Assembly: GCA_023261505.1 (NCBI GenBank)
Contig: JAHFOV010000007.1
Location: forward strand, 1 to 52,864
Reading direction: 5' to 3'
Length of the DNA stretch: 52,864 nucleotides
Source of the DNA: Planctomycetota bacterium
Lineage (GTDB): Bacteria > Planctomycetota > Brocadiia > Brocadiales > Bathyanammoxibiaceae
Position 1 is the first letter of the stretch. Every line of letters starts with the position of its first letter. Below are positions 1 to 7,754 of this stretch, in pieces. The translations under genes were made by a program, and so were the position numbers. Below the pieces are notes generated by a model that was not told the origin of the DNA, did no database searches, and was given only the letters and a program-made list of their open reading frames with translations.

Positions 1-120
1 TGGTCGTACTGGCCCTTGTGCTGATAGGCAAGCCCCCGATTGTAGTAGGCCTCTGCTAATTTCGGGTTAATCTCTAGTGCCTTGTTGAAATCGGAGACGG
101 CCTGGTCGTACTGGCCTTTG
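1..120. repeat. 120-bp direct repeat, copy 1 (copy 2 at 857-976)
   Basis: Bases 1-120 match 857-976 without a visible difference and diverge at 121/977. Both copies encode the same TPR units on the minus strand. Identity at third codon positions points to a recent duplication or gene conversion inside the TPR array. Such a repeat can also confuse assembly. Confidence 0.85.
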
Positions 121-215
121 TCATAATAGGCAGTTCCTCGGTTGGTGTAGGCCACAGCATCTTTTGGGTTAATCTCTAGCGCCTTAAGGAAGTTCCTCTT
201 GTAGGTAGAAATCAT
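1..215 (-). pseudogene. TPR repeats, out-of-frame remnant or partial gene at window edge
   Basis: Read on the minus strand, this stretch encodes tetratricopeptide repeats with the same KALEINPxxAxAYxNRGxAY consensus as the gene just upstream, and it runs off the window. It lies one frame away from that gene. The frame opens at an ATG at 215, inside the end of the carbohydrate-binding-like domain, and enters TPR sequence near 190 (FLKALEINP). No ribosome binding site was seen. I infer that this is the continuation of one ancestral TPR array, split by insertion of the domain encoded at 184-735. A separate downstream gene starting at 215 is the alternative. Confidence 0.5.
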
Positions 216-1206
216 CAAACCACATTATCCCATCAGGGTTCCCGTGAGGGTCAATTCTAACGTCGTATGTATTAGTCTGATTTACCACACAGTGCCTTTT
301 CTCTATGTTAAACCAATCCTGAGTACCAGTGAAAAGTTGTGTAGCACCCAGGACGTTAATTGCAAGGTTATTATTAGGCCAGGGGGGAGGAGAAGAACGC
401 ATCAAGCTAATCCTTATTCCAGAATTAGGAACAGTCTGCCCTACCCCCTCTAGTTTTATCCAGCACCCTATCCTATAACGCTTTCCTTCTGTAAGGAAAA
501 AACTTTGCCAGGCCCGTTTGGTCTGATAACCAGGGTCAGGACTATTCGGGTCAGGTATGTTACAGTCGGCTAGCCTAAGGCTGTAAGAACCGTTCAAAAC
601 AACGGAACTGTCTATTGAAAAATAATTTTGATGTAAAAAAGACCATCCATTAAAACCACTTTCAAATCCTGGATTAGCCAGAAGATTAGGCCCTAATTGT
701 ACTGAAGCGTAAGGATTAGCTAATAATCCGCCTGAATTGTAATCAGAGATGGCCTGGTCATGCTGGCCTTTGCCATAAAAGGCAATCCCCCGATTGTTGT
801 AGGCCACAGCATATCTTGGGTTAATCTCCAGTGCCTTGTTATGATCAGAGATGGCCTGGTCGTACTGGCCCTTGTGCTGATAGGCAAGCCCCCGATTGTA
901 GTAGGCCTCTGCTAATTTCGGGTTAATCTCTAGTGCCTTGTTGAAATCGGAGACGGCCTGGTCGTACTGGCCTTTGCCATTATAGGCACCCCCCCGATTG
1001 TTGTAGGCCTCAGAATACCTTGGGTTAATCTCCAGGGCCTTGCTATAAAAAGAGATGGCGCGGTCATAGTCCCCTTTGGCAAAATAGGCATTTCCCTGAG
1101 CAAGGCAGGCTTGTGCATCCTCCACGGCGGCCTCAATGACAAAACTATAGTAAGTAGTGAAGGCAAGCATTAAGACTGCGTATGGTATAAATATTAGTCT
1201 TCTCAT
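184..1206 (-). CDS. Secreted TPR protein with C-terminal carbohydrate-binding-like domain
   Basis: The predicted protein has 340 residues. The start is the ATG at 1206, preceded by a GGGAGAA Shine-Dalgarno; the longer ATG at 1287 has no such site. A hydrophobic N-terminal segment (about residues 2-24) suggests export. About four 34-residue TPR units follow (residues 25-157), then a beta-rich domain starting NLLANPGFESGFNGW and ending WFDDFYL, which is typical of CBM4/9-like jelly rolls. TPRs mediate protein-protein contacts and the C-terminal domain may bind glycan; neither partner is known. The junction between the two parts (SGGL, bases 726-735) is a half copy of the dispersed ATCCGCCTGA palindrome, and the TPR array resumes out of frame after the stop. 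Confidence 0.75.
   Translation of the reverse strand: MRRLIFIPYAVLMLAFTTYYSFVIEAAVEDAQACLAQGNAYFAKGDYDRAISFYSKALEINPRYSEAYNNRGGAYNGKGQYDQAVSDFNKALEINPKLAEAYYNRGLAYQHKGQYDQAISDHNKALEINPRYAVAYNNRGIAFYGKGQHDQAISDYNSGGLLANPYASVQLGPNLLANPGFESGFNGWSFLHQNYFSIDSSVVLNGSYSLRLADCNIPDPNSPDPGYQTKRAWQSFFLTEGKRYRIGCWIKLEGVGQTVPNSGIRISLMRSSPPPWPNNNLAINVLGATQLFTGTQDWFNIEKRHCVVNQTNTYDVRIDPHGNPDGIMWFDDFYLQEELP
857..976. repeat. 120-bp direct repeat, copy 2 (copy 1 at 1-120)
   Basis: Second copy of the identical TPR-coding segment, lying inside the intact TPR reading frame. Confidence 0.85.
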
Positions 1207-1587
1207 TTTCGTTCTCCCTGGCAAAAAGGCAGAAAAACAATATATAGGTGCCGGCGTATTTATATGCAAAATGGATGTTATTCGCAATCTGAGACTTCTG
1301 CAAAAGTCTTATACATACGATGTCTACCACACTAATCCCTCCCCCTTGATGGGGGAGGGAAGTCCGCCAAAAAGATAGGCGGATTCGCATCGCACCTTAT
1401 CTGTGCGGGGTCCGCTGATTGCGGATTCGCCAATTTTTGTGGCGAAGGTGGGGGTGATTTATCATTATCACTACATATTTGCCTTTGTTATTTCGACTTA
1501 AGTGAATGGGCCGCTCACCCTCCCCCTACCCCCTCCCCTCAAGGGAGGGGGGAAAATCGGTGGTATTCATAACCTTTTTCAGAGGCA
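1207..1587. other. Intergenic stretch filled with short palindromic repeats
   Basis: No gene is supported here. The stretch holds several stem-loops: CCCTCCCCC/GGGGGAGGG near 1337-1359, TCCGCC/GGCGGA at 1363-1383, TCCGC/GCGGA at 1411-1425, TTCGCC/GGCGAA at 1426-1446, and a CCCTCCCCTC/GAGGGAGGGG-type hairpin near 1531-1552. The second, third and fourth belong to the dispersed palindrome family seen through the accessory parts of the window. One of the C-rich hairpins could stop transcription, but neither is followed by a clear U tract. Confidence 0.6.
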
Positions 1588-2448
1588 TCAATATATTAGT
1601 AAAGTTCCCCTGTCTAGAATAAAGGTCTTATCTTTTGAAGGTCTTTCTATTAGTCTGCCTGTATAATTTATTCTTTGGCCCTCTTTAAGTGGTGGAAGGC
1701 TGCCTTCAATGGCTAATTCAACCATAATTCCCTGGTCGCTGAGCGTGAGCCTGGTGAGGTCTGGATAGATGTAAATAATTTTGCCCTCTCCTCTGATGTA
1801 CATACCCTGGCAATGTTTCCATAAGGTATCTCTAGCGGTGGGAGTGGATTCTTCTGAGAGACCTTGTTCTACCTGGTGGAGGGATAGGCCAATGAAGTAC
1901 TTTTTTTCTTCTTTGGGCGGTAATCCGCCTGAGGCGGATGGCGTAGGTCTTTCTGCAAGAGGTTCTCCGAAGAGCTCATTAAAGCGACTCTCGTACTTAG
2001 CGACCAATTGTGGTTCGTCCAGAAAAAGGGCATTTTCGTAGTTGAATTTCTCTGCATACTCAGTTAGTGAGTAAGAGCCTGTAAAAACCTTTTTGTTGTC
2101 GAATATTATAAAAGTATGATGCATCTGGCCTCCCATTCTCCCCTGGACAAGTTTTATTTCCAAACTTTGTTCTCTGAGGAAGGGGACTAAGGAGGTAGGT
2201 CTTTGGGCCTCCCGATAGTCGAGTAGGATTCTTACCCTGACCCCCCTACTTCTTGCAATGAGAAGTGCCTCTGCAAAGTCACCGGAGGTGAACTGAAAGG
2301 CGGCAATATCTATAGAGGTTTTGGCTTCCTGGATGTGGCTGAGGAGTTCGTTTTTTACCCCACGTTGGGGAGAAAAGTGGGTCGTTACTTCAGCCCGTGA
2401 CTCAACACAGAGTAGCAATACAGATATAATAGATAGGATGTATTTCAT
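1588..2448 (-). CDS. Secreted PLD-superfamily (Nuc-like) protein with altered HKD motif
   Basis: The protein has 286 residues and a signal peptide with likely cleavage after SRA (residues 17-19). Residues about 24-165 resemble single-HKD endonucleases of the phospholipase D superfamily, which work as dimers on phosphodiester bonds. The conserved motif reads MHHTFIIFDNKKVFTGSYSLT: threonine replaces the lysine of HxKx4D, so the active site is probably impaired or changed. The C-terminal 80 residues look like an OB-type beta domain. Residues 170-176 are encoded by a perfect 17-bp palindrome of the dispersed repeat family (1923-1939), which acts as an in-frame linker between the two domains. The start is the ATG at 2448, immediately before the signal sequence. 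Confidence 0.75.
   Translation of the reverse strand: MKYILSIISVLLLCVESRAEVTTHFSPQRGVKNELLSHIQEAKTSIDIAAFQFTSGDFAEALLIARSRGVRVRILLDYREAQRPTSLVPFLREQSLEIKLVQGRMGGQMHHTFIIFDNKKVFTGSYSLTEYAEKFNYENALFLDEPQLVAKYESRFNELFGEPLAERPTPSASGGLPPKEEKKYFIGLSLHQVEQGLSEESTPTARDTLWKHCQGMYIRGEGKIIYIYPDLTRLTLSDQGIMVELAIEGSLPPLKEGQRINYTGRLIERPSKDKTFILDRGTLLIY
1923..1939. repeat. Perfect palindrome ATCCGCCTGAGGCGGAT inside the PLD-like gene
   Basis: This 17-bp palindrome belongs to the TCCGCC...GGCGGA family and encodes part of the linker (SASGGL on the minus strand) without breaking the frame. Related copies lie near 1363, 1411, 37067, 41240 and 44657, with a half copy at 726. Confidence 0.85.
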
Positions 2449-2506
2449 AGTGTTCAGGTAATATAATATCAGATAAAAGGGGAAGATAAGAATACCTTTT
2501 TTGGCC

Positions 2507-2534
2507 TTGCAAAAGGCAAAAATATTTTTATAAT
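2507..2534 (+). promoter_or_regulatory. Sigma-70-type promoter of the tRNA cluster
   Basis: TTGCAA (2507-2512) and TATAAT (2529-2534) are separated by 16 bp. The predicted start near 2541 lies a few bases before the first tRNA. Confidence 0.7.
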
Positions 2535-2546
2535 AATGAGTTTGAA

Positions 2547-2621
2547 GCTAGCGTAGCTCAAGGGTAGAGCAGCTGTTTTGTAAACAGCAGGTTGTGGGTT
2601 CAAGTCCCGCCGCTAGCTCCA
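2547..2621 (+). tRNA. tRNA-Thr (anticodon TGT)
   Basis: The sequence folds as a cloverleaf: acceptor GCTAGCG pairs with CGCTAGC, the T arm carries GGTTCAAGTCCC-type sequence, and the anticodon loop is TTTGTAA. The CCA end is encoded (2619-2621). It is the first of four tRNAs ahead of tuf. Confidence 0.96.
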
Positions 2622-2654
2622 CGAGGCGCGGTCTGTCCAAAAAGGATAAAAAGA

Positions 2655-2740
2655 GGGGAGATTCCCGAGTGGCCAAAGGGGACAGACTGTAAATCTGTTG
2701 GCGAAGTCCTTCGGAGGTTCGAATCCTCCTCTCCCCACCA
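2655..2740 (+). tRNA. tRNA-Tyr (anticodon GTA)
   Basis: This is a class II tRNA of 86 nt with a long variable arm. Acceptor GGGGAGA pairs with TCTCCCC, the anticodon is GTA, and CCA is encoded at 2738-2740. Confidence 0.96.
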
Positions 2741-2783
2741 TTAATAAAGGTTTAAAAGTTCAAAGGTTCAAGAGTTCAAAGTT

Positions 2784-2854
2784 GCGGGCGTAGCTCAATG
2801 GTAGAGCCCTAGCCTTCCAAGCTAGCCATGTGGGTTCGATTCCCATCGCCCGCT
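2784..2854 (+). tRNA. tRNA-Gly (anticodon TCC)
   Basis: Acceptor GCGGGCG pairs with CGCCCGC and the anticodon loop contains TCC. Unlike the other tRNAs here, CCA is not encoded: the sequence reads CTC after the discriminator T. It would need the CCA-adding enzyme. The promoter of the next transcription unit begins 4 bp downstream. Confidence 0.95.
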
Positions 2855-2857
2855 CTC

Positions 2858-2885
2858 TTGACAAATTCTTTTTAATTGGTATAAT
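2858..2885 (+). promoter_or_regulatory. Strong sigma-70-type promoter before tRNA-Thr(GGT)-tuf
   Basis: A consensus TTGACA (2858-2863) and a consensus TATAAT (2880-2885) are separated by 16 bp. It is the best promoter in the window and probably drives tRNA-Thr(GGT), tuf, rpmG, tRNA-Trp and secE. Confidence 0.85.
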
Positions 2886-2921
2886 TTTTGTTTTGTCACT
2901 ATATGATATAATATATTCAAT

Positions 2922-2996
<75 letters not shown>

Positions 2997-3040
2997 GCTC
3001 ATAGGCGGGTCGCAGATTTAAATTTAAGGAGAGGGTTGAT

Positions 3041-4243
3041 ATGGCAAAGGAAGTATTTAAGAGAACGAAGACTCACGTAAATGTGGGCACTATAGGCCAC
3101 ATAGACCATGGGAAAACTACGTTGACTTCGGTGATAACTCATGTTCTTGCAAAAGCGGGACTGGCCAAGGAGAGAGCTTTTGATACTATTGACAACGCCC
3201 CTGAGGAGAAGGAAAGGGGTATAACTATTGCAATCTCCCATGTTGAGTATGAGACGGAAAAGAGGCATTATGCCCATGTGGACTGCCCTGGGCATGCAGA
3301 CTATATAAAGAATATGATTACAGGTGCCGCCCAGATGGATGGGGCTATCCTGGTGGTTAGCGCTCCGGATGGACCCATGCCCCAGACCAGGGAACACATC
3401 CTATTGGCTCGTCAGGTAGGCGTACCTGCAATAGTAGTATTTATGAACAAGATAGACGCCCTTGAGGACACGGAGCTGCAGGATTTGGTGGAGATGGAGG
3501 TTAGAGAACTGTTAAAGAAGTACAAGTTCCCAGGAGACGAGATACCAGTGATTAAGGGTTCGGCTCTCGAGGCCATGAACTGTGGCTGTGCCAAGAGGGA
3601 GTGCGCTAAATGTGGGGCTATCTGGAAGCTTATGGACGCCGTTGATAACTACGTGCCCATTCCTGTAAGGGAGATAGAAAAACCCTTCCTTATGTCTATA
3701 GAGGACGTTTTCAGCATAAAGGGTAGAGGCACCGTGGCTACGGGAAGAGTGGAGAGAGGCAAAGTAAGGGTTGGAGATGAAGTAGAAATAGTGGGCCTCA
3801 CCCATGAGATAAGAAAGACAGTGGTGACCGGGGTGGAAATGTTTAATAAGACCCTGGAGGAAGGACAGGCCGGAGACAACGTAGGAGTGCTCCTCAGAGG
3901 GGTAGAAAAGGAACAACTTGAAAGAGGTCAGGTTCTAGCGGCCCCAGGAAGCATCACACCCCATACAGAGTTCGAGGCGGAGGTTTATATTCTGACGAAG
4001 GAAGAGGGAGGCAGACACACACCCTTTTTCACAGGATATAGGCCTCAGTTTTATTTCAGGACTACTGACGTGACCGGGGTAGCAAAGCTTCCACCTGGAA
4101 CGGACATGGTAATGCCTGGAGATAATGTAAGGCCAAGTATAGAACTTATTAACCCTGTAGCTATGGAAGAGAACCTGAGGTTTGCTATCAGGGAAGGTGG
4201 TCATACCGTAGGGGCTGGGGTAGTTACCAAGGTACTTAAGTAA
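3041..4243 (+). CDS. tuf: Elongation factor Tu
   Basis: The 400-residue GTPase delivers aminoacyl-tRNA to the ribosomal A site. G1 GHIDHGKT is at residues 19-26, with DCPGH and NKID following, then beta-barrel domains 2 and 3. The start ATG follows AAGGAGAG. Residues 181-191 form an unusual Cys-rich insert (C181-x-C183-x4-C188-x2-C191) between the G5 GSAL motif and the helix LMDAVD, with the geometry of a small metal site. The gene lies beside rpmG and secE rather than after fusA, and this is the only tuf in the window. Confidence 0.98.
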   Translation: MAKEVFKRTKTHVNVGTIGHIDHGKTTLTSVITHVLAKAGLAKERAFDTIDNAPEEKERGITIAISHVEYETEKRHYAHVDCPGHADYIKNMITGAAQMDGAILVVSAPDGPMPQTREHILLARQVGVPAIVVFMNKIDALEDTELQDLVEMEVRELLKKYKFPGDEIPVIKGSALEAMNCGCAKRECAKCGAIWKLMDAVDNYVPIPVREIEKPFLMSIEDVFSIKGRGTVATGRVERGKVRVGDEVEIVGLTHEIRKTVVTGVEMFNKTLEEGQAGDNVGVLLRGVEKEQLERGQVLAAPGSITPHTEFEAEVYILTKEEGGRHTPFFTGYRPQFYFRTTDVTGVAKLPPGTDMVMPGDNVRPSIELINPVAMEENLRFAIREGGHTVGAGVVTKVLK

Positions 4244-4250
4244 AAAGTAA

Positions 4251-4403
4251 ATGGTACGGGAAGCTATAACACTAGTCTGTTCTGAGTGTTCTGGTAGAAA
4301 CTATCGGAGTACAAAGAAGGCAAGGGCTACAGGAAAGCTAGAGCTTAAAAAGTATTGTCGTTACTGTAGAAAACACACAGTTCACAAGGAACACAAAAAA
4401 TAG
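4251..4403 (+). CDS. rpmG: 50S ribosomal protein L33
   Basis: This 50-residue protein starts at the ATG 4251, 7 bp after the tuf stop. It has the zinc-binding form of L33: one CxxC pair near residues 10-13 and a second near residues 38-41. The order tuf-rpmG-tRNA-Trp-secE-nusG is conserved in many bacteria and supports the call. L33 sits near the E site of the large subunit. Confidence 0.95.
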   Translation: MVREAITLVCSECSGRNYRSTKKARATGKLELKKYCRYCRKHTVHKEHKK

Positions 4404-4410
4404 GAAGGAT

Positions 4411-4486
4411 AGGTCCGTAGCTCCAATGGTAGAGCACCGGACTCCAAATCCGGGTGTTGGGGGTTCGAGTCCCTCCGGACCTGCCA
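4411..4486 (+). tRNA. tRNA-Trp (anticodon CCA)
   Basis: Acceptor AGGTCCG pairs with CGGACCT, the anticodon loop is CTCCAAA, and the 3' CCA is encoded at 4484-4486. It lies between rpmG and secE, a common position. Confidence 0.96.
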
Positions 4487-4504
4487 TTAAAGATTTGGCC
4501 AGGA

Positions 4505-4963
4505 ATGGCTCTAGAGATATACAAAAAAAATCAAGGGGTTTATGCTAGAGTTTCTCTAGGGGCAGGTTTAGGAATCCTGGCCCTGATGGCTGCTCACAGC
4601 TTATATGGGAGTTTGATAGAGCTGCCTGAGTTGTATCCTGGCGCCAGAGTGCCACTGGTAGATGTTCCATTTACCTGGGGGCTTTTAAGTTCTTTAGTGT
4701 TTTTTACCCTCAGTGCGTTCCTTGTGGCTGCGACGACCATTGGCCTAGAGACAGGAGTAAAGACACTAGATAACACTAGCAAGAAGACGGTAGAGTTTCT
4801 AATAGAAACACAGGGAGAGCTTCAAAAAGTCTCCTGGCCTACTAGAGAGGAACTTACAGGCTCTACAGTAGTAGTAATAGTTTCAGTAATTATCCTAGGT
4901 ATTTACATCTTTGCGGTTGATTGGGTAATAACAAGGGTTATGAAGTTAATAGGCTTTATATGA
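4505..4963 (+). CDS. secE: Preprotein translocase subunit SecE (long form)
   Basis: This 152-residue membrane protein is part of the SecYEG channel. The conserved SecE core is C-terminal (ELQKVSWPTREEL followed by a transmembrane helix, about residues 100-145). Two further hydrophobic segments precede it (about residues 15-40 and 60-85), so it should span the membrane three times rather than once as in the short forms. The ATG at 4505 is taken as start, with only a weak AGGA upstream. It lies 18 bp after tRNA-Trp. Confidence 0.9.
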   Translation: MALEIYKKNQGVYARVSLGAGLGILALMAAHSLYGSLIELPELYPGARVPLVDVPFTWGLLSSLVFFTLSAFLVAATTIGLETGVKTLDNTSKKTVEFLIETQGELQKVSWPTREELTGSTVVVIVSVIILGIYIFAVDWVITRVMKLIGFI

Positions 4964-5118
4964 TGATGTTCAGATGTTCAGCTCCAGACGAAGGTTAATA
5001 TCTTAGAGAAAAGGACATTCCTTATAAGGCTATTACTAGGATATTACTTGAAACATACATCAATTTAAGGTCTCTAAGAACCCACAAAATATCAGGAATA
5101 TTTTTGCTCTCTATAAAT

Positions 5119-5667
5119 ATGAAGAAGTGGTTTGTGTTACGAGTTCAGAGTAACAAAGAGGAGAAGGTAAGAAGAACCCTCGAAGAGTGTATAAAAGTCA
5201 GAGGTTTGGAAAATAAGGTCTCCAAGGTTCTTGTTCCTACAGAAAAGGTCTCTGAGATTAAAGGAGGAAAGAAGAGGGTCTCTGAAAGAAAGGTTTATCC
5301 AGGCTACGTAATGGCAGAAGTAGAAGTGGATGAACAGGGTAATATGCCTCCAGAGGTCTTATTTCTTATAAGAGAGACCCCTGGGGCAGGGGATTTTTTG
5401 GGAGGAGAGCGCACTAGACCGGTACCAATGGCTCCTTATGAGGTGGAAAAGATCCTAGCTGAAGTGGAAAAGGGAGAGGAAAGGCCCAAGGCTAAAATAC
5501 ACTTTAAAGAAGGCGAAAAGGTCAGGATTAAGGAAGGTCCATTTGAAAACTTTGAAGGTGCAGTGGAGGAGATTATGGAAGGCACGGGAAGGGTAAGGGT
5601 AATTCTAACTATCTTTGGAAGGGCCACACCAGTGGAACTGGAATACTGGCAGGTGGAGTCAGTGTAA
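5119..5667 (+). CDS. nusG: Transcription termination/antitermination protein NusG
   Basis: The 182-residue protein has an N-terminal NGN domain ([19 protein letters not shown] near residue 60-70) that binds RNA polymerase. A C-terminal KOW domain ([16 protein letters not shown]) contacts Rho or ribosomal protein S10. I chose the ATG at 5119 over the in-frame TTG at 5104 because the family begins at this Met. The stop codon overlaps the rplK start by one base, so the two are translationally coupled. The 155-bp gap from secE holds a tandem GATGTTCAGATGTTCAG but no clear promoter. Confidence 0.95.
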   Translation: MKKWFVLRVQSNKEEKVRRTLEECIKVRGLENKVSKVLVPTEKVSEIKGGKKRVSERKVYPGYVMAEVEVDEQGNMPPEVLFLIRETPGAGDFLGGERTRPVPMAPYEVEKILAEVEKGEERPKAKIHFKEGEKVRIKEGPFENFEGAVEEIMEGTGRVRVILTIFGRATPVELEYWQVESV

Positions 5668-6092
5668 TGGCTAAGGAAGTATTGGCGAAGGTAAAACTTC
5701 AAATACCAGCCGGCCAGGCTACGCCGGCCCCTCCTGTAGGGCCTGCCCTCGGTCAGCATGGGGTAAATATTGGTTTCTTTGTCTCTAAATTTAACGAGAA
5801 GACCAAAAATAACCCCGGTGTTATAACACCGGTAGAAATAACTATATATAAAGACAAGACTTTTGATTTTGTACTAAAGTCACCCCCGGCCTCCGTGCTC
5901 CTAAAACAGGCAGCTGAGATAGCAAAGGGTTCAGGAGTTCCTAACAAGGATAAGGTGGGAAAGGTCACGAAACAACAGGTCTTAGAAATAGCCAAGACTA
6001 AGCTTCGGGACCTTAACACTAAAGACCTCCAGGAGGCAGCGAAACTGATAGAAGGAACGGCTAGGAGCATGGGGTTAATAGTTGGAGATTAG
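5667..6092 (+). CDS. rplK: 50S ribosomal protein L11
   Basis: The 141-residue protein of the GTPase-associated centre starts at an ATG overlapping the nusG stop. The N-terminal thiostrepton-binding part ([19 protein letters not shown]) and the C-terminal 23S-binding domain are both complete. It heads the L11-L1-L10-L7/L12 string. Confidence 0.98.
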   Translation: MAKEVLAKVKLQIPAGQATPAPPVGPALGQHGVNIGFFVSKFNEKTKNNPGVITPVEITIYKDKTFDFVLKSPPASVLLKQAAEIAKGSGVPNKDKVGKVTKQQVLEIAKTKLRDLNTKDLQEAAKLIEGTARSMGLIVGD

Positions 6093-6094
6093 CT

Positions 6095-6775
6095 ATGGCT
6101 ACCAGAAGCAAGAGATATACTGAGAGCAAAAAGCTGTACGATAGCAAAAAGGAATACTCCATAAAAGAAGCAGTGAAAATACTAAAGAGCTTCCCACCTG
6201 CAAGGTTTGACCAGAGCGTAGAGCTTTCCATTAAGTTGGGCATAGATCCCAAACGCTCAGACCAGATGGTAAGGGACGCCTTCTCATTGCCTAAAGGGGT
6301 TGGAAAGGAACTAAGAGTAATGGTTTTTACCACTGGAGAAAGAGCCGAAAAGGCCCTTAAGGCCGGTGCCATAGAGGCAGGCGCAGAAGAACTTATAAAA
6401 AAGATAGAAGGTGGATGGATGGATTTTGATGTGGCTATAGCTACTCCTGACATGATGCGCCAGATTGGAAAGCTGGGAAGGATACTCGGTCCACAGGGAA
6501 AGATGCCCTCTCCAAAATCAGGAACTGTAACTGAAGATGTAGAAACAGCCGTGAAGGAGTTTAAAGCAGGTAAAATTGAATACAGGAGTGATGCAGGAGG
6601 AAATGTACATGCCCTAGTAGGGAAAGTCTCCTTCAAGACTGAAGACCTGGAAGAAAATATAAATGCTTTTATATCCCACCTGCTGGCCTCCAAACCACCA
6701 TCAGCTAAGGGAAACTTCGCCCAGGGTGTGTTTTTGTCTGCTACTATAAGTCCAAGTATAAAATTAGCCGTTTAA
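6095..6775 (+). CDS. rplA: 50S ribosomal protein L1
   Basis: The 226-residue protein of the L1 stalk is full length, with the family signature GRILGPQGKMPSPKSGTV near residues 128-145. L1 usually represses its own L11-L1 message; I did not find an obvious mimic of its 23S site in the leader. Confidence 0.98.
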   Translation: MATRSKRYTESKKLYDSKKEYSIKEAVKILKSFPPARFDQSVELSIKLGIDPKRSDQMVRDAFSLPKGVGKELRVMVFTTGERAEKALKAGAIEAGAEELIKKIEGGWMDFDVAIATPDMMRQIGKLGRILGPQGKMPSPKSGTVTEDVETAVKEFKAGKIEYRSDAGGNVHALVGKVSFKTEDLEENINAFISHLLASKPPSAKGNFAQGVFLSATISPSIKLAV

Positions 6776-6779
6776 AAAC

Positions 6780-7322
6780 ATGGTAAGCACGGTAAACAAT
6801 TTAATAGTAAAAGAACTTGTTCAGAGGTATCAGGGTACCAGGAACTGCCTTGTAGTGGGTTATCAAGGCATAAAGTCTCTGGAGACTAACGAGCTAAGAA
6901 AAGACCTCAGGACAAAAAACATTCACATGGAGGTAGTAAAAAATACGTTGGCCTCTTTAGCCTTTGAGGAAATAAGCTTAACGGACATGAAAAATCTCCT
7001 TGAAGGGCCTTCTGCTATAGTAATTGGGCCGATAGACCCAGTGGTGCTAGCAAAGACTTTAGTAGAATGGTCAAAGAAGATGCCTTCCTTAAAGGTTAAG
7101 GGAGGAGTGATAGAGGGCAGAATAGTTTCCTATCCCGAAGTGGAGACACTATCCAAACTACCATCGAAACCTGTGCTCTATACACAGATGGTCACGCTTC
7201 TACAGTCTCCTTTGAGTCTATTGGCCAGGACTCTAAGCGCTCCTCTGTACAACCTGAGAGGCGTCATAGAGGCCTTTAAGAATAAAAAAGAAAAAGAAAG
7301 TACAAGCACTACAGGAGGATAA
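6780..7322 (+). CDS. rplJ: 50S ribosomal protein L10
   Basis: The 180-residue protein anchors the L7/L12 dimers at the base of the stalk. The RNA-binding N-terminal domain (residues about 1-130, with [10 protein letters not shown]) is followed by the C-terminal helix that holds L7/L12. It begins 4 bp after rplA, so a separate L10 leader as in E. coli is not present here. Confidence 0.97.
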   Translation: MVSTVNNLIVKELVQRYQGTRNCLVVGYQGIKSLETNELRKDLRTKNIHMEVVKNTLASLAFEEISLTDMKNLLEGPSAIVIGPIDPVVLAKTLVEWSKKMPSLKVKGGVIEGRIVSYPEVETLSKLPSKPVLYTQMVTLLQSPLSLLARTLSAPLYNLRGVIEAFKNKKEKESTSTTGG

Positions 7323-7324
7323 AA

Positions 7325-7741
7325 ATGACTACTGAGACGGCAAAAGAAACCACCTCAGCTAAGATAGATCAGATATTGGACCTGGTTAGTGGGCTAAGCT
7401 TATTAGAGGCTTCACAGTTGGTGAAGGCCTTTGAGGAGCGTTTTGGTGTAACAGCCATGGCGGCTGCTCCAGTAGCTATGCCTGCCATGGGAGCACCCGC
7501 AGCGGCGGCAGCAGCCCCAGTCGAAGAGAAGACAAGTTTTGACATCATCCTAAAGGCAGCAGGGGCCAACAAGATTCAGGTTATCAAGGTAGTGAGGGCA
7601 CATACTACCCTTGGACTAAAAGAGGCCAAAGAACTGGTGGATGCTTCCCCAAAAACCCTAAAAGAAGGTGTTAGCAAGGAAGAAGCTGCTAAAATCAAGA
7701 AGGAATTAGAGGAGGCTGGGGCCACAGTAGAGATTAAGTAA
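7325..7741 (+). CDS. rplL: 50S ribosomal protein L7/L12
   Basis: The 138-residue stalk protein recruits translational GTPases. The N-terminal dimerization domain is followed by a longer than usual Ala/Pro/Met hinge (residues about 40-65) and the conserved C-terminal domain ([19 protein letters not shown]). An AGGAGG-type site lies at the end of rplJ, two bases from its stop, consistent with a high translation rate. Confidence 0.98.
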   Translation: MTTETAKETTSAKIDQILDLVSGLSLLEASQLVKAFEERFGVTAMAAAPVAMPAMGAPAAAAAAPVEEKTSFDIILKAAGANKIQVIKVVRAHTTLGLKEAKELVDASPKTLKEGVSKEEAAKIKKELEEAGATVEIK

Positions 7742-7754
7742 GGACGAAGTTTTT

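Noticed and set aside
1-1100. CRISPR-like periodicity
   Set aside because: The roughly 102-bp period is that of TPR coding units (34 codons), with no spacers between short repeats.
1588-2448. Active phospholipase/nuclease annotation
   Set aside because: The HKD lysine is replaced by threonine, so only superfamily membership is claimed.
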